A DNA stretch of 64,000 nt from Achromobacter sp. HZ34. Lineage in GTDB: Bacteria > Pseudomonadota > Gammaproteobacteria > Burkholderiales > Burkholderiaceae_B. Location of the stretch: contig NZ_NJIX01000007.1 of the NCBI RefSeq assembly GCF_002209485.1, forward strand, positions 294,682-358,681, read 5' to 3'. A program made the position numbers and the translations under genes. The notes under the pieces are model-generated. The model searched no databases, was not told where the DNA came from, and saw nothing but the letters and a program-made list of their open reading frames with translations. Positions 47,265-56,391 of the stretch are shown here, in pieces (within the stretch, counting starts at the first letter, position 1; each line of letters opens with the position of its first letter).

Positions 47265-48485
47265 CTACAGCATCGCCACTTCGTTCTGCACGAACTTGCG
47301 GATCCGCACCGCGTCGGCAACGCGCGAATACTTGCCTTGCGAGTCCAGCAGCACGATGGCCAGGTCGCGGCCATTGATGCGCACCATCATCACCAGGCAT
47401 TCGCCCGCTTCATTGATGTAGCCGGTCTTGGACACCTTGATGTCCCAATCGGCGTTGCGCACCAGCGCATTGGTATTGCGGAAGGTCTGCGTACGGCCCT
47501 TGCGCATTTCCACGTCGTACTCGGTGTCCGTGGTGTAGCGGTGGATCAGCGGCCGCTGCGACGCGGCGCGCAGCAGGCGCACCAGGTCACGCGGCGACGA
47601 CACGTTCTCGCTCGACAGGCCGGTAGGCTCGACGAAGTGCGTGTCCAGCATGCCCAGTTCGCGCGCCTTTTCGTTCATGGCGCGCACGAAGGCCGGCATG
47701 CCGCCCGGATAATAGCGGCCCAGCGCATGGGCGGCGCGGTTCTCCGAGGACATCAGGGCCACGTGCAGCATGTCGGCACGGCTCAGGCGGCTACCCACCG
47801 GCAGGCGCGACGAGGCGTGGCGCAGACGGTCGATGTCGTCGTCGGTGACGTCCAGCATTTCATCCATGGGCAAGTTGGCGTCGACCACCACCAGCGCCGT
47901 CATCAGCTTGGAGATCGAAGCGATGGGGCGCACCGTGTCCTCGTTCTTGGAGAACAGCACCGTCGAGGTCGCCACGTCCTGCACGTAAGCGACGCTGGAA
48001 CGCAGCGCGGCCGCTTGCGAGGACGGCGTGGTCAAACGCGCCACCGCGTCGCCGGCGTCGGCCGTGGCGGTGGTGCGCACCGGCGTCAACGTACGGGTGG
48101 ATACCGTGGCCGGTTTGCCGGCCGCGGTCCTGATGGTGGTTTCCTTGCGGCCGGCCACCGTCCTGCTGGTGGTCACCGTCTTCTTGGCCGGTTCGGCCTT
48201 GGCCGTGCTCTTCGCATTGCCTTTGCTGTTCTTCGCCACCGGCTTGGCGGTTTGCTTCGCCGTGCTGCTCTTCGCCGCGGTCTTGGCGGCGGGGGCTTTG
48301 GCGGCGGATTTTGCCGCCGGGGCTTTCTTCGCGGCCTTGGCCTGCTCGGCTTTGCAGGCCGCCGATTTTGCGTTCACCTTGCACGGGTCGGCGGCGGCAT
48401 GCGCAGCCGAAACGTACAGGGTCGATAGCGCGAGCAGCAGCGGAGCCGCTGCTGCAAATACCGATCGTTTCCAGAGTTGCGCCAT
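47265..48485 (-). CDS. pbpG: D-alanyl-D-alanine endopeptidase (PbpG-type, peptidase S11) with Lys/Ala-rich N-terminal region
   Basis: Periplasmic low-molecular-weight penicillin-binding protein that cuts D-Ala-mDAP cross-links. The signal peptide ends near AAHA (residue 30). Residues about 36-105 are Lys/Ala-rich repeats (AAKSAAK, APAAKTAAK) resembling histone H1 tails, unusual in this family, followed by a Thr/Arg-rich stretch. The catalytic domain (about 160-400) has SISK, SEN (in SSENRAAH) and KTG (SKTGYI). 406 residues against about 310 for E. coli PbpG. The basic tail could bind anionic envelope polymers. Confidence 0.88.
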   Translation of the reverse strand: MAQLWKRSVFAAAAPLLLALSTLYVSAAHAAADPCKVNAKSAACKAEQAKAAKKAPAAKSAAKAPAAKTAAKSSTAKQTAKPVAKNSKGNAKSTAKAEPAKKTVTTSRTVAGRKETTIRTAAGKPATVSTRTLTPVRTTATADAGDAVARLTTPSSQAAALRSSVAYVQDVATSTVLFSKNEDTVRPIASISKLMTALVVVDANLPMDEMLDVTDDDIDRLRHASSRLPVGSRLSRADMLHVALMSSENRAAHALGRYYPGGMPAFVRAMNEKARELGMLDTHFVEPTGLSSENVSSPRDLVRLLRAASQRPLIHRYTTDTEYDVEMRKGRTQTFRNTNALVRNADWDIKVSKTGYINEAGECLVMMVRINGRDLAIVLLDSQGKYSRVADAVRIRKFVQNEVAML

Positions 48486-48839
48486 AGTAAAACTTGACTT
48501 GTCAGGGTGTGAATAGATGTTTCGGCACTGTCTGCGGCGAAAAATTGATTTGAATTATAGGGTTAGGCGATTAATTTAAACAATCTTTTAAAAGCTAACT
48601 GTGTGGAAACGTAATCCTGTCATGCCGCGCCGCGCTTGTCGGTCGGTGTAATCCCGAGGAAGTCAATAAGGGGACGGAAGGCGGAGGCCTTGCCCGAGCG
48701 GAACCGCCGCCGGGCCGACGCCTGGAAAGCGTGGCGGGAATGGCGGTATTCGTCTGTGAAAACGGGGAATTAGTTCATTCGGGGTTGTAACGCCGGCGGC
48801 GGAATTGCGCCGGCCCGGGTCTGCATTGCGCAAGACCGA
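48486..48839. other. Gap between pbpG and a Bug gene
   Basis: About 350 bases separating the pbpG start from the end of the leftward Bug gene. The AT-rich part (48541-48600) holds the pbpG promoter; the rest is GC-rich with no ORF of coding quality and no clear terminator for the Bug gene... the right half remains unexplained. Confidence 0.6.
48555..48584 (-). promoter_or_regulatory. Sigma-70 type promoter of pbpG
   Basis: On the minus strand TTGTTT (48584-48579), 18-base spacer, TATAAT (48560-48555), about 70 bases before the pbpG start. A perfect -10 and a four-of-six -35 in an otherwise AT-rich island. Confidence 0.6.
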
Positions 48840-49811
48840 TCACCCCATGCGCACGCCGGTGGCGCTGGCCACCTTCTGCCAGCGTTTGATATCGGCCTGG
48901 ATGAAGGTCGTGAAATCCGCGCGGCTGCTGCCCACGGGATCCAGACCCTGCTGTTTCAGACGCTCCGCGATCTGGGCGTTCTTGATGCTGGCGACGGCGG
49001 CCTGCTCCAGCGCTCCGGCCTGCTCCGCGGGGATGCCGGCGGGCGCGAACAGCCCGAACCAGACCCGGTAGTCGAAGTCCGGCAGCAACTTGGCGATGGG
49101 TTGGGCGTCAGGATAGTCGGGCAGGGGTTCCGGCGTGCTGACGCCCAGCGCCTTGAGCTTGCCACTGCGCAACAGCGGCTGCACCGTCGCCACCTCCGAC
49201 ATCAGCAAATGGACCTGGCCGCCCAGGATGTCCTGTACCGCCGGCGCGGCGCCCTTGTAAGGCACGCTGACGATGTCCAGCTTGGCCTGCGCCTTGAACA
49301 TCTCGCCGGCCATCTGGCTGGCGCTGCCCAGGCCGGCGCCCGCGATGCTCAGTTGCTTCGGGTGCTTGCGCGCGTAGTCCAGCAGTTCGGCCGTGTTCTT
49401 CACCGGCAGATCTGCCTTGCAGACCAGGATCAGCGGCGAGGTGGCAAGCAGGCTGATGGGCGTGAAGCTGCGCACGGGGTCGTAAGGCAGGTTGTCCTGG
49501 ATGCTGGGATTGATGGCGAAGCTGGTGTAGGCCACCAGCAGCGTGCTGGCGTCACCGGACGCCTGCGCGACGGCATTGGCGGCGATGTTGCCACCGGCGC
49601 CAGGCTTGTTTTCCACCACCAGCGTGCGCTTGAGTTCGGCGGTCATGCCCATGGCCAGGGCACGGGCCACGAAGTCAGTGCCGCCGCCGGGGGGCGCGCC
49701 AACTTCAACGCGCAGTGTCGAGGCCAGATCCGCGGCGCGGGCCAGGGCTGGCAGGCAGGTACAGGCCCACGCGGCGGGCAGGGTGGTGGCTAGAAAACCT
49801 CGTCGGTTCAT
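48840..49811 (-). CDS. Bug/TctC-family solute-binding protein with divergent LysR regulator
   Basis: A 323-residue Bug protein. The N-terminus MNRRGFLATTLPAAW resembles a Tat-type signal (RRGFLA), cleaved near ALARA (residue 26). Core: GAPPGGGTDFVARAL, NKPGAGGNIAANAVAQ, PYDPVRSFTPISLL and PYKGAAPAVQDILGGQVHLLMSE. Divergent from a LysR gene 107 bases away, so it is probably induced by its own ligand through that regulator. Ligand unknown. Confidence 0.92.
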   Translation of the reverse strand: MNRRGFLATTLPAAWACTCLPALARAADLASTLRVEVGAPPGGGTDFVARALAMGMTAELKRTLVVENKPGAGGNIAANAVAQASGDASTLLVAYTSFAINPSIQDNLPYDPVRSFTPISLLATSPLILVCKADLPVKNTAELLDYARKHPKQLSIAGAGLGSASQMAGEMFKAQAKLDIVSVPYKGAAPAVQDILGGQVHLLMSEVATVQPLLRSGKLKALGVSTPEPLPDYPDAQPIAKLLPDFDYRVWFGLFAPAGIPAEQAGALEQAAVASIKNAQIAERLKQQGLDPVGSSRADFTTFIQADIKRWQKVASATGVRMG

Positions 49812-49892
49812 GCGTGTCTCCTGAAGTGCGGTTTTTTTCTTGTTCCTTATGGGCAGTCTAGGTTTTGTGGACTAGCATAAAAAGTGACTTAA

Positions 49893-49911
49893 TTTGCTGA
49901 TAAAGATCAAA
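49893..49911. promoter_or_regulatory. Possible LysR operator in the Bug/LysR divergent gap
   Basis: TTTG-N11-CAAA (49893-49911) is a dyad with the arms spaced as in typical LysR T-N11-A boxes. It is 7 bases ahead of the LysR start codon and 80 bases from the Bug start, in the AT-rich part of the intergenic region. Assignment is inference from position and symmetry. Confidence 0.45.
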
Positions 49912-49918
49912 TTTTCTG

Positions 49919-50851
49919 ATGAAACTCGAAGCCTTCCAGACCCTGGCCGCGGTCGTCGCCGAGGGTTCGTTCGCAGCCGCGGCGCACGCGCGGCACATGA
50001 CGCCCAGCGCCGTCAGCATGCAGATGAAGCAGCTTGAGCAGTATGTCGGCAAGCCGCTGTTCGATCGCTCGGGACAGCATGTGCGGCCACGGCCCGCCGC
50101 GCTGGAACTGGTCGGCACCATGGAGCCGGCCTTGAGCATGCTGGAGGCCTTGCGGCGGCGGCCTGGCATCGTTGTCGAAGGCCATCTGCGCGTGGGCATC
50201 ATAGAAGCATTGCAGCCCATACTGCTACCGGCCGCGATGCTTTACCTGCGTGAATATCATCCGCGCCTGACCATCGCGCCGCAGCGTGGCACCAGCGCGG
50301 CCTTGACGGATGAAGTGAAGGCGGGCGGGCTGGATGCCGCCATCGTGGCGCGTCCGCAGCGCGGCTTGCGCGCGGGTTTGCATTGGGCGCCGCTGGCCTC
50401 GCAGTCCCTGGTCTTCATCGCGCCGCCGGGCGGCAAGAACGGCGCGCGCGATACGGCGCATCGGCCGCTGGGCACGGCTGACCTCACCAGCCGCATGCGC
50501 GCGATGGACTGGATCCGCTACGACAGGGCGACCACCACCGGCGGCATGGCCACGCGCTATGTGCAGCAGTTGGTGCCTGGCAAGCGCAGCCTGGTGGAAC
50601 TGGGCAGCGCCGCCGCCATCGTCGCCATGGTCAGTGCCGGCTTGGGTTTTTCCGTGCTGCAGTTGATCGACCGGCGCTTGACCGATATCTATCCCGTGGA
50701 CGTGTGGCCGCTGCCCAAGGGCGGCCCGGTCTTCGAACTTGGCGTGGTGACGCGCCAGGTCGAAGCCGAGGACCGGCCGCAGCAGGCGTGGCGAGAAGCG
50801 GTCCAGCACGCCTTGGCAAGCGCTACCGGCGCCAGTCCGCCGAAGCGCTGA
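49919..50851 (+). CDS. LysR-family transcriptional regulator
   Basis: A 310-residue regulator. N-terminal winged helix-turn-helix (about 1-60): MKLEAFQTLAAVVAEGSFAA...MTPSAVSMQMKQLEQYVGKPLF. Effector-binding domain about 90-295, starting VEGHLRVGIIEALQPIL. It is divergent from the Bug gene at 48840 and most likely controls it in response to a small ligand. Nothing else is transcribed with it. Confidence 0.93.
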   Translation: MKLEAFQTLAAVVAEGSFAAAAHARHMTPSAVSMQMKQLEQYVGKPLFDRSGQHVRPRPAALELVGTMEPALSMLEALRRRPGIVVEGHLRVGIIEALQPILLPAAMLYLREYHPRLTIAPQRGTSAALTDEVKAGGLDAAIVARPQRGLRAGLHWAPLASQSLVFIAPPGGKNGARDTAHRPLGTADLTSRMRAMDWIRYDRATTTGGMATRYVQQLVPGKRSLVELGSAAAIVAMVSAGLGFSVLQLIDRRLTDIYPVDVWPLPKGGPVFELGVVTRQVEAEDRPQQAWREAVQHALASATGASPPKR

Positions 50852-50994
50852 TGCGTCATGCGGCAACCTCGATCGCCAACACCGCGGCGCAGTCCGCGCG
50901 GATAGCCGGTGCCGCCCATCTTTTCATGATGGCCGCCGGCTTACTTTTTGCGTGCCGGCGCGACGCCGATTGCCGATGCGTCGCTTCGGCACAA

Positions 50995-51034
50995 GAAAAA
51001 CGGGCCTGGGCGCGTCGAAACGCCCAGGCCCGTT
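50995..51034 (-). terminator. Terminator of the metNIQ transcript
   Basis: CGGGCCTGGGCG (51001-51012), eight-base loop, CGCCCAGGCCCG (51021-51032); on the minus strand followed by a T-run. Ends the leftward run that finishes with metQ. Confidence 0.9.
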
Positions 51035-51058
51035 TGAGGGGCATGCTTGTCGCTGCGG

Positions 51059-51832
51059 TCAGAACACCGGAACGATGCTGCCCTTGAAACGATCCTGCAT
51101 GAACTTCGCGGCCTGCGGCGAGCGCAGGGCCTCGACCAGTTTGCGCATGGCCGGGCTGTCCTTGTTATCGGGACGGGCCGCCAGCAGATTGGCGAAGGAC
51201 GACTTGTCGCCTTCCAGGAACAGGGCGTCGGTGGTCGGGTTCAGCTTGGCTTCCAGGGCGAACGTGGTGTTGATGACGGCCAGGTCGACCTCCGGCAGCA
51301 CGCGCGGCAGCATGGGCGCTTCCAGCTGCTTGATCTTGATGTTCTTCGGATTGGCGGCGATGTCCTTCACCGTGGATTTGGTGTTGAGCGGGTCGGACAG
51401 CTGTATCACCCCGGCCTGATGCAGCAACTGCAGCGCGCGGCCGCCGTTCACCGCGTCATTGGGAATGGCCACCGTGGCCCCATCCTTCAGGTCCTTGATG
51501 TTCTTGACCTTGCTGGAATAGGCACCGAACGGCGCGACGAAGATATCGCTGACGGCAACGATGTTGGTGCCGCGGCTGCGATTGAATTCATCCATGTACG
51601 GCTTGTGCTGGAAGAAATTCGCGTCGATGCGCTTTTCCGCCAATTGCACATTGGGCTGCACGTAATCGGTGTAGATGCGAATGTCCAGTTCGACCCCTTC
51701 CTTGGCCAGCATGGGCTTCAGGTTCTCCAGGATCTCGGCGTGCGGCGTGGGGCTCGCGCCCACCACCAGGCGGTCGGCGGCCTGTGCCGAAAAGGCGCAG
51801 GCCAGGGCCAGCAGTGCGATGAGTTTCTTCAC
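51059..51832 (-). CDS. metQ: MetQ-type substrate-binding protein of methionine-like ABC importer
   Basis: NlpA/MetQ-family periplasmic binding protein of 257 residues. Signal peptide MKKLIALLALACAF...SAQA, with likely signal peptidase I cleavage near 18; the cysteine at 12 does not form a good lipobox, unlike the lipoprotein MetQ of E. coli. Mature motifs: LVVGASPTPHAEILE, RIYTDYVQPNVQLAEKRIDANFFQHKPYMDEF near 55-83, and AIPNDAVNGGRALQLL near 125. Last gene of the metNIQ unit and of the leftward run from the monooxygenase. Substrate may be methionine or an analogue. Confidence 0.9.
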   Translation of the reverse strand: MKKLIALLALACAFSAQAADRLVVGASPTPHAEILENLKPMLAKEGVELDIRIYTDYVQPNVQLAEKRIDANFFQHKPYMDEFNRSRGTNIVAVSDIFVAPFGAYSSKVKNIKDLKDGATVAIPNDAVNGGRALQLLHQAGVIQLSDPLNTKSTVKDIAANPKNIKIKQLEAPMLPRVLPEVDLAVINTTFALEAKLNPTTDALFLEGDKSSFANLLAARPDNKDSPAMRKLVEALRSPQAAKFMQDRFKGSIVPVF

Positions 51833-51880
51833 TTCGTTCTCTCCGGCTTTCGGTTGAGTGGTCCAACGGGTTGATAAGAC

Positions 51881-52555
51881 TTACCGGCTGAAATGCAGCA
51901 CCAGGCGGCTGCCCACGCTTTGCAGGATCTGCACCAGCGCGAGCAGGAAAATGATGGTGATGAACATCACGTCCAGCTGGAAGCGCTGGTAGCCGTAGCG
52001 GATCGCCAGGTCGCCCAGGCCGCCGCCGCCCACCACGCCCGCCAGCGCGGTGTAGGACACCAGCGCGATGGCCGTGACCGTGGCGGCCGCCAGGATGCCG
52101 GGCAAGGCTTCCGGCAGCAGGGCGCCCAGCACCACCTGGCGCGTGTTGGCGCCCATGGCCAGCGAGGCTTCGATGATGCCGCGGTCCACTTCGCGCAGCG
52201 CCGATTCGACCAGGCGTCCGAAGAAGGGAATGCCCGCCACCACCAGCGCCGGTATCGAGCCCATCACGCCCAGCGAAGTACCGGTCAGGAACACCGTTAC
52301 CGGAATCATCGCGATCAGCAGGATCACGAAGGGCAGCGAGCGCAGCACGTTCACCACCAGCGAGACGGCGCCATAGACGCGTTGCGAGGCATGCAGCTGA
52401 TTGGGACTGGTAAGGAACAGCAGGCCGCCCAGGGGCAGTCCCAGCAACAGCGTCAGCAGCAGCGAGCCGCCCAGCATCGACAGCGTGTCGACCGTGGCCC
52501 AGCCGATGTCCAGCCAGTCGACGTTGCTGAATAATCCGCTCAGGTACGCGTTCAT
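51881..52555 (-). CDS. metI: MetI-type ABC transporter permease
   Basis: Inner-membrane permease of 224 residues starting MNAYLSGLFSNVDW, with five hydrophobic helices. The cytoplasmic coupling motif lies near 135-155 (EASLAMGANTRQVVLGALLPEALPG, EAA-type loop). Its start overlaps metN by four bases. Pairs with MetN ATPase and MetQ to import methionine-type amino acids. Confidence 0.95.
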   Translation of the reverse strand: MNAYLSGLFSNVDWLDIGWATVDTLSMLGGSLLLTLLLGLPLGGLLFLTSPNQLHASQRVYGAVSLVVNVLRSLPFVILLIAMIPVTVFLTGTSLGVMGSIPALVVAGIPFFGRLVESALREVDRGIIEASLAMGANTRQVVLGALLPEALPGILAAATVTAIALVSYTALAGVVGGGGLGDLAIRYGYQRFQLDVMFITIIFLLALVQILQSVGSRLVLHFSR

Positions 52556-53571
52556 GACGTGGCCTCCTCGACCGTGACACCCAGCGCGCACAGGCTGGCC
52601 AGGGCGGCGTGGATGCGGGCACCGTCGCCTTCCAGCGCAATGGTCATCTGGCCGCAGGTGGTGGATTTGATCTGCTCGATACGGCCGCTGAGGATGGAGA
52701 AGTCGATGCCGAACTCGCGCGCGGTGCGCGACAGGATGGGTTGATGCACCGTGTCCTCCATGAACGTCAGCCGCCGTATCGTTTTGTTCTGGCTGTCAGA
52801 GGGCGCCAAACTGGCGGTGTCGGCGGGAAGATGTTCCGCTTCCTGCACGAAGCGGCGCGTGGTCTGGTGCTGGGGATGCAGGAAGATCTTGCTGACGGGC
52901 CCGTGCTCGACGATCAGGCCTGTATCGATCACGGCCACCTTGTCGCAGACAGTGCGTATCACGTCCATCTCGTGCGTGATCAATACGATGGTCAGGCCCA
53001 GCTTCTCGTTGATCTCGCGCAGCAGTTGCAGGATGGACCGGGTGGTCTGCGGATCCAGCGCGCTGGTCGCCTCGTCGCACAGCAGCAGGCGCGGATGGTT
53101 GGCCAAGGCGCGGGCGATGCCCACGCGCTGCTTTTCGCCGCCGGAAAGCTGGCGCGGATACTTGTGCTTGTGGCGCCGCAGGCCGACCAGTTCCAGCAGT
53201 TCGTCCACGCGTGCGTCGATCTGTGCCCTGTCGGCCTTGCCGGCTATCCTCAAGGGAAAGGCCACGTTGTCGCCCACCGTCTTGGAACCCAGCAGGTTGA
53301 AGTGCTGGAAGATCATGCCCACGCCCTGGCGAAACTGGCGCAAGTCTTCGTCGTTCAAGGCCAGCAGGTCGACGCCGTCCACGGACACGCTGCCGCCGGT
53401 GGGCCGCTCCAGCAGGTTCAGCATGCGCAGCAAGGTCGACTTGCCGGCGCCGGAATGGCCGATGATGCCGAATATCTCGCCCGACGCGATGGTCAGGTCG
53501 ATTTCCTTCAGTGCCACGACAGCCGCTCCCGCCACCTGGTAGCTCTTTTGTATGGCTCGAAGCTCGATCAT
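52552..53571 (-). CDS. metN: MetN-type ABC transporter ATP-binding protein
   Basis: ATPase of a methionine-type importer, 339 residues. Walker A GHSGAGKST (38-46), signature LSGGEKQ (142-148), Walker B LLLCDEATSALD (162-173). The C-terminal part (about 260-339) is a NIL domain, which in MetN binds methionine and gives feedback inhibition; this supports real methionine or analogue specificity. It begins 94 bases downstream of the aldehyde dehydrogenase gene on the same strand, so it may share the monooxygenase transcript. No SAM riboswitch was recognised ahead of it. Confidence 0.95.
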   Translation of the reverse strand: MIELRAIQKSYQVAGAAVVALKEIDLTIASGEIFGIIGHSGAGKSTLLRMLNLLERPTGGSVSVDGVDLLALNDEDLRQFRQGVGMIFQHFNLLGSKTVGDNVAFPLRIAGKADRAQIDARVDELLELVGLRRHKHKYPRQLSGGEKQRVGIARALANHPRLLLCDEATSALDPQTTRSILQLLREINEKLGLTIVLITHEMDVIRTVCDKVAVIDTGLIVEHGPVSKIFLHPQHQTTRRFVQEAEHLPADTASLAPSDSQNKTIRRLTFMEDTVHQPILSRTAREFGIDFSILSGRIEQIKSTTCGQMTIALEGDGARIHAALASLCALGVTVEEATS

Positions 53572-53665
53572 TCTTTTTTCCCCGTGTTCATTATTTGCGC
53601 CGCGCCCATCTTGCGTGGGTCGACCGCTCGTTCTTGCGTTCCGCGTGTTTCCTTCCGTGGCCTGG

Positions 53666-55090
53666 TCAAGCGGTCAGGTGCGAAATGCTCTTCGCATGCG
53701 TGTAGCACTCCAGGCCTTCCGTGCCACCCTCGCGGCCGTAGCCGCTGTCCTTGACGCCGCCGAACGGCGTTTCCGAGACGGCGGACACGAAGTGATTGAT
53801 GGCCAGGTTGCCCACTTCCAGTTCATCGCCGAGGCGCCGCGCATTACGCGCCGATTCGGTGAAGGCATAACCCGCCAGGCCGAAGGGCAGGCTGTTGGCC
53901 TGGGCGATGGCCTCGTCCAGCGACCGCACGCGCGTGACCAGCGACAAGGGGCCGAACGGTTCCTCGTGCATGGCCAAGGCATGTGCCGGCACGTCCGCCA
54001 GGACGGTGAAGGGGAAGTAGTAGCCCTTGCCGTCGCGTGCGGTGCCGCCGCACACGCGGCGCGCGCCCTTGGCCAGGGCGTCGTCGGTCAGCTGTTGCAG
54101 GCTGTGCAGCCGGCGCGCATTGGCGACCGGGCCGATGTCGCTGCCGGCATCCATGCCATCGCCCAGCCTGACGCTCGCGCCCATTTCTCCGAAAGCGGCC
54201 ACGAACTCGTCATGGATGGCGGCGTGCACGAAGAAGCGGGTGGGGGCCACGCAGACCTGGCCGGCATTGTTGAGCTTGGCCTTGACGCTTGCCAGCGCCG
54301 CGGCGCGCGGGTCGGCGTCTTCGCAGATGATCACGGGCGCGTGGCCGCCCAGTTCCATGATGACCGGCTTCATGTTCGCGCCCGCCAATGCGGCCAGGTG
54401 CTTGCCCACCGCCGTTGAACCGGTGAACGTGACCAGGCGGATCACGGGATGGGGAATCAGGTAGCTGGAAATGAAGCCGGGATCGCCGAACACCAGGTTG
54501 AATGCGCCCGGCGGCAAGCCGGCGTCCAGGAAGGCCTGGGCCAGATGCATCGCGCCGGCGGGCGTTTCCTCGGACGCCTTCAGGATGATGGCGCAGCCCG
54601 CCGCCAGGGCGCCGCCCACTTTGCGGGCCGGCGAACTGAGCGGGAAGTTCCACGGCGTGAACGCCGCCACCACGCCCACGGGTTCGCGTATCACGGTGTG
54701 GCGCATGCCTGGTTCGGCGGGGATGACGCGGCCGTACACGCGGCGCGCTTCCGTGGCGTCCCATTCGATCAAATCGCAGCCGCGCAGGATTTCCGCGCGC
54801 GCTTGCGCCAGCGGCTTGCCCTGTTCCCGCGTGATGTCGCGGGCGATGGCTTCCACCCGTTCGCGCACCAGCGCCGCGGCGCGCAGCATGACGCGGGACC
54901 GTTCGGCCGGCGCGACGCGGCGCCAGGTCTCGAAGCCTTTTGCCGCGGCGGCCAGCGCGACGTCCAGATGCGGGGCCTGCGCATGAGGCACCGTGCCGAT
55001 GGCCGCGCCGGTGGCGGGATCGACGACAGGCTGGCCGGGCGCTTCTATCCACGCGCCGTCGATCAGCATCCGGATGGAGGGATAGCTCAT
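53666..55090 (-). CDS. NAD(P)-dependent aldehyde dehydrogenase, succinate-semialdehyde dehydrogenase type
   Basis: ALDH-superfamily enzyme of 474 residues that oxidises an aldehyde to its acid. WNFP (147-150), GSTAVG (224-229), general base Glu246 (MELGGHAP) and catalytic Cys280 (NNAGQVCVAP) are all in place. It resembles GabD-type enzymes; in this context it may oxidise an aldehyde released by the upstream monooxygenase. It lies 52 bases after the MFS gene and 94 before metN. Confidence 0.92.
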   Translation of the reverse strand: MSYPSIRMLIDGAWIEAPGQPVVDPATGAAIGTVPHAQAPHLDVALAAAAKGFETWRRVAPAERSRVMLRAAALVRERVEAIARDITREQGKPLAQARAEILRGCDLIEWDATEARRVYGRVIPAEPGMRHTVIREPVGVVAAFTPWNFPLSSPARKVGGALAAGCAIILKASEETPAGAMHLAQAFLDAGLPPGAFNLVFGDPGFISSYLIPHPVIRLVTFTGSTAVGKHLAALAGANMKPVIMELGGHAPVIICEDADPRAAALASVKAKLNNAGQVCVAPTRFFVHAAIHDEFVAAFGEMGASVRLGDGMDAGSDIGPVANARRLHSLQQLTDDALAKGARRVCGGTARDGKGYYFPFTVLADVPAHALAMHEEPFGPLSLVTRVRSLDEAIAQANSLPFGLAGYAFTESARNARRLGDELEVGNLAINHFVSAVSETPFGGVKDSGYGREGGTEGLECYTHAKSISHLTA

Positions 55091-55142
55091 TATGATTTCC
55101 TGGATTGCGGTGTTGCGTTGCGGAAGGCCGTTGCGGCCGGGG

Positions 55143-56387
55143 TCATCGACGTCCGTTGGCCATGCGCAGCGATGCCGGATCGCCGCGCAGGCGCAGCATC
55201 ATCACGCAACCGATGGCCGGTCCGATGGCCAGCATCCCGAACGCGCCGGGCCATCCCAGCGCAGCCTGCACCGGCGGCACCAGATGGATACTGACCAAGG
55301 TAAGCAGAAAGCCTGCGCAGGTCTGCGCGGTAAGCAAGGTGCCGATGCTGTCCGGCGCGCCCAGTTCGGCGATGCTGGCCGAGAACTGCGCCGAATCGGC
55401 GATCGCGGAAATCCCCCACGCCACCGCGATGGTCGCCACCACGGCCATCGGTGCGCCGGCGGTCCAGCCTATGGTCGCGGCGCACGAGGCGCTCACCAGC
55501 ATGGCGATGGTGGTGACCGCCGTGCGGCCATAACGGTCGGCGAACCAGCCGCCTGCCCAGGCACCGGCGGCGCCCGCGCCGATCGCGATGAAGGTGATGC
55601 GCTCGGCGGCCAGATGCGGCTGCGCCGCGCCACTGGCTTCGAAACTGAATTGCAGGAATACCGCCAGCCACGCCCACATGGCGTACAGCTCCCACATATG
55701 TCCCAGGTAGCCCAGGTTGGCCAGCCGCAGCGGCCGGTGGCGCCAGGCCTGTGCCACGGCGGCCGGGTTCAAACGCGCGGCGCGCGTCATGGAGGGCCCC
55801 ACGCCGCAGAAATTGATCGCCAGTCCGGCCACGGCGGCCAGCGTGCCGGCGGCCAGGTAGACCGACGTCCATTGCATCCCGCCGAACGCCGCCAACAGGT
55901 GCGGACTGGCCGAACCCAGCGTCAGCGCGCCCACCAGCAGGCCGATCAGCAGGCCCAGGTCGCGGTTGGCCCAGGTGGCCGCCAGGCGCATGCCCACGGG
56001 ATAGACGCCTGCCATGCACATGCCGGTGAGGAAGCGCAGCACGTACACCGGTGCCCCGGCGGGTGGGCACACCACCAGCAGCAACGTGGCGCCCGCGGCC
56101 ACCCAGGCCGACAGCATGAACAGGCGCCGCGGGTCGAAGCGGTCCGCCAGCCCCAGCAGGGCGCTGGCGATGGTGCCCGCCACGAAGCCCGCCTGCACCG
56201 AACTGGTCAAAAGCGCCTCTTGCCAGGATGTCAGCGCCACCGCCTGCTTGATGGTCGCCACGGCGGCGGCGGACGCGAACCAGACCGACATGGCGCAGAC
56301 CTGGCAGAAGAGCAGGATGACGAGCGACGCGGCCTTGCCGACGCCCGGCTGGCGGGCCGGCTGCGCGGGATGACTTGCGCTGGCCAT
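55143..56387 (-). CDS. MFS transporter
   Basis: A 414-residue major facilitator with about 12 transmembrane segments, starting MASASHPAQPARQPG. The first half contains FCQVCAMSVWFASAAAV near 35 and the loop LADRFDPRRLFML; the second half repeats with WFADRYGRTAVTT (motif A-like). It starts 4 bases after the flavin reductase stop, so the two are tightly coupled. Likely imports the monooxygenase substrate or exports a product; direction cannot be told. Confidence 0.9.
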   Translation of the reverse strand: MASASHPAQPARQPGVGKAASLVILLFCQVCAMSVWFASAAAVATIKQAVALTSWQEALLTSSVQAGFVAGTIASALLGLADRFDPRRLFMLSAWVAAGATLLLVVCPPAGAPVYVLRFLTGMCMAGVYPVGMRLAATWANRDLGLLIGLLVGALTLGSASPHLLAAFGGMQWTSVYLAAGTLAAVAGLAINFCGVGPSMTRAARLNPAAVAQAWRHRPLRLANLGYLGHMWELYAMWAWLAVFLQFSFEASGAAQPHLAAERITFIAIGAGAAGAWAGGWFADRYGRTAVTTIAMLVSASCAATIGWTAGAPMAVVATIAVAWGISAIADSAQFSASIAELGAPDSIGTLLTAQTCAGFLLTLVSIHLVPPVQAALGWPGAFGMLAIGPAIGCVMMLRLRGDPASLRMANGRR

Positions 56388-56391
56388 GGGC

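Noticed and set aside
53572..53665. Search for a SAM riboswitch or S-box ahead of metN
   Set aside because: The 94-base gap has no SAM-II-like pseudoknot or other recognisable aptamer, and metN is probably part of an upstream transcript.
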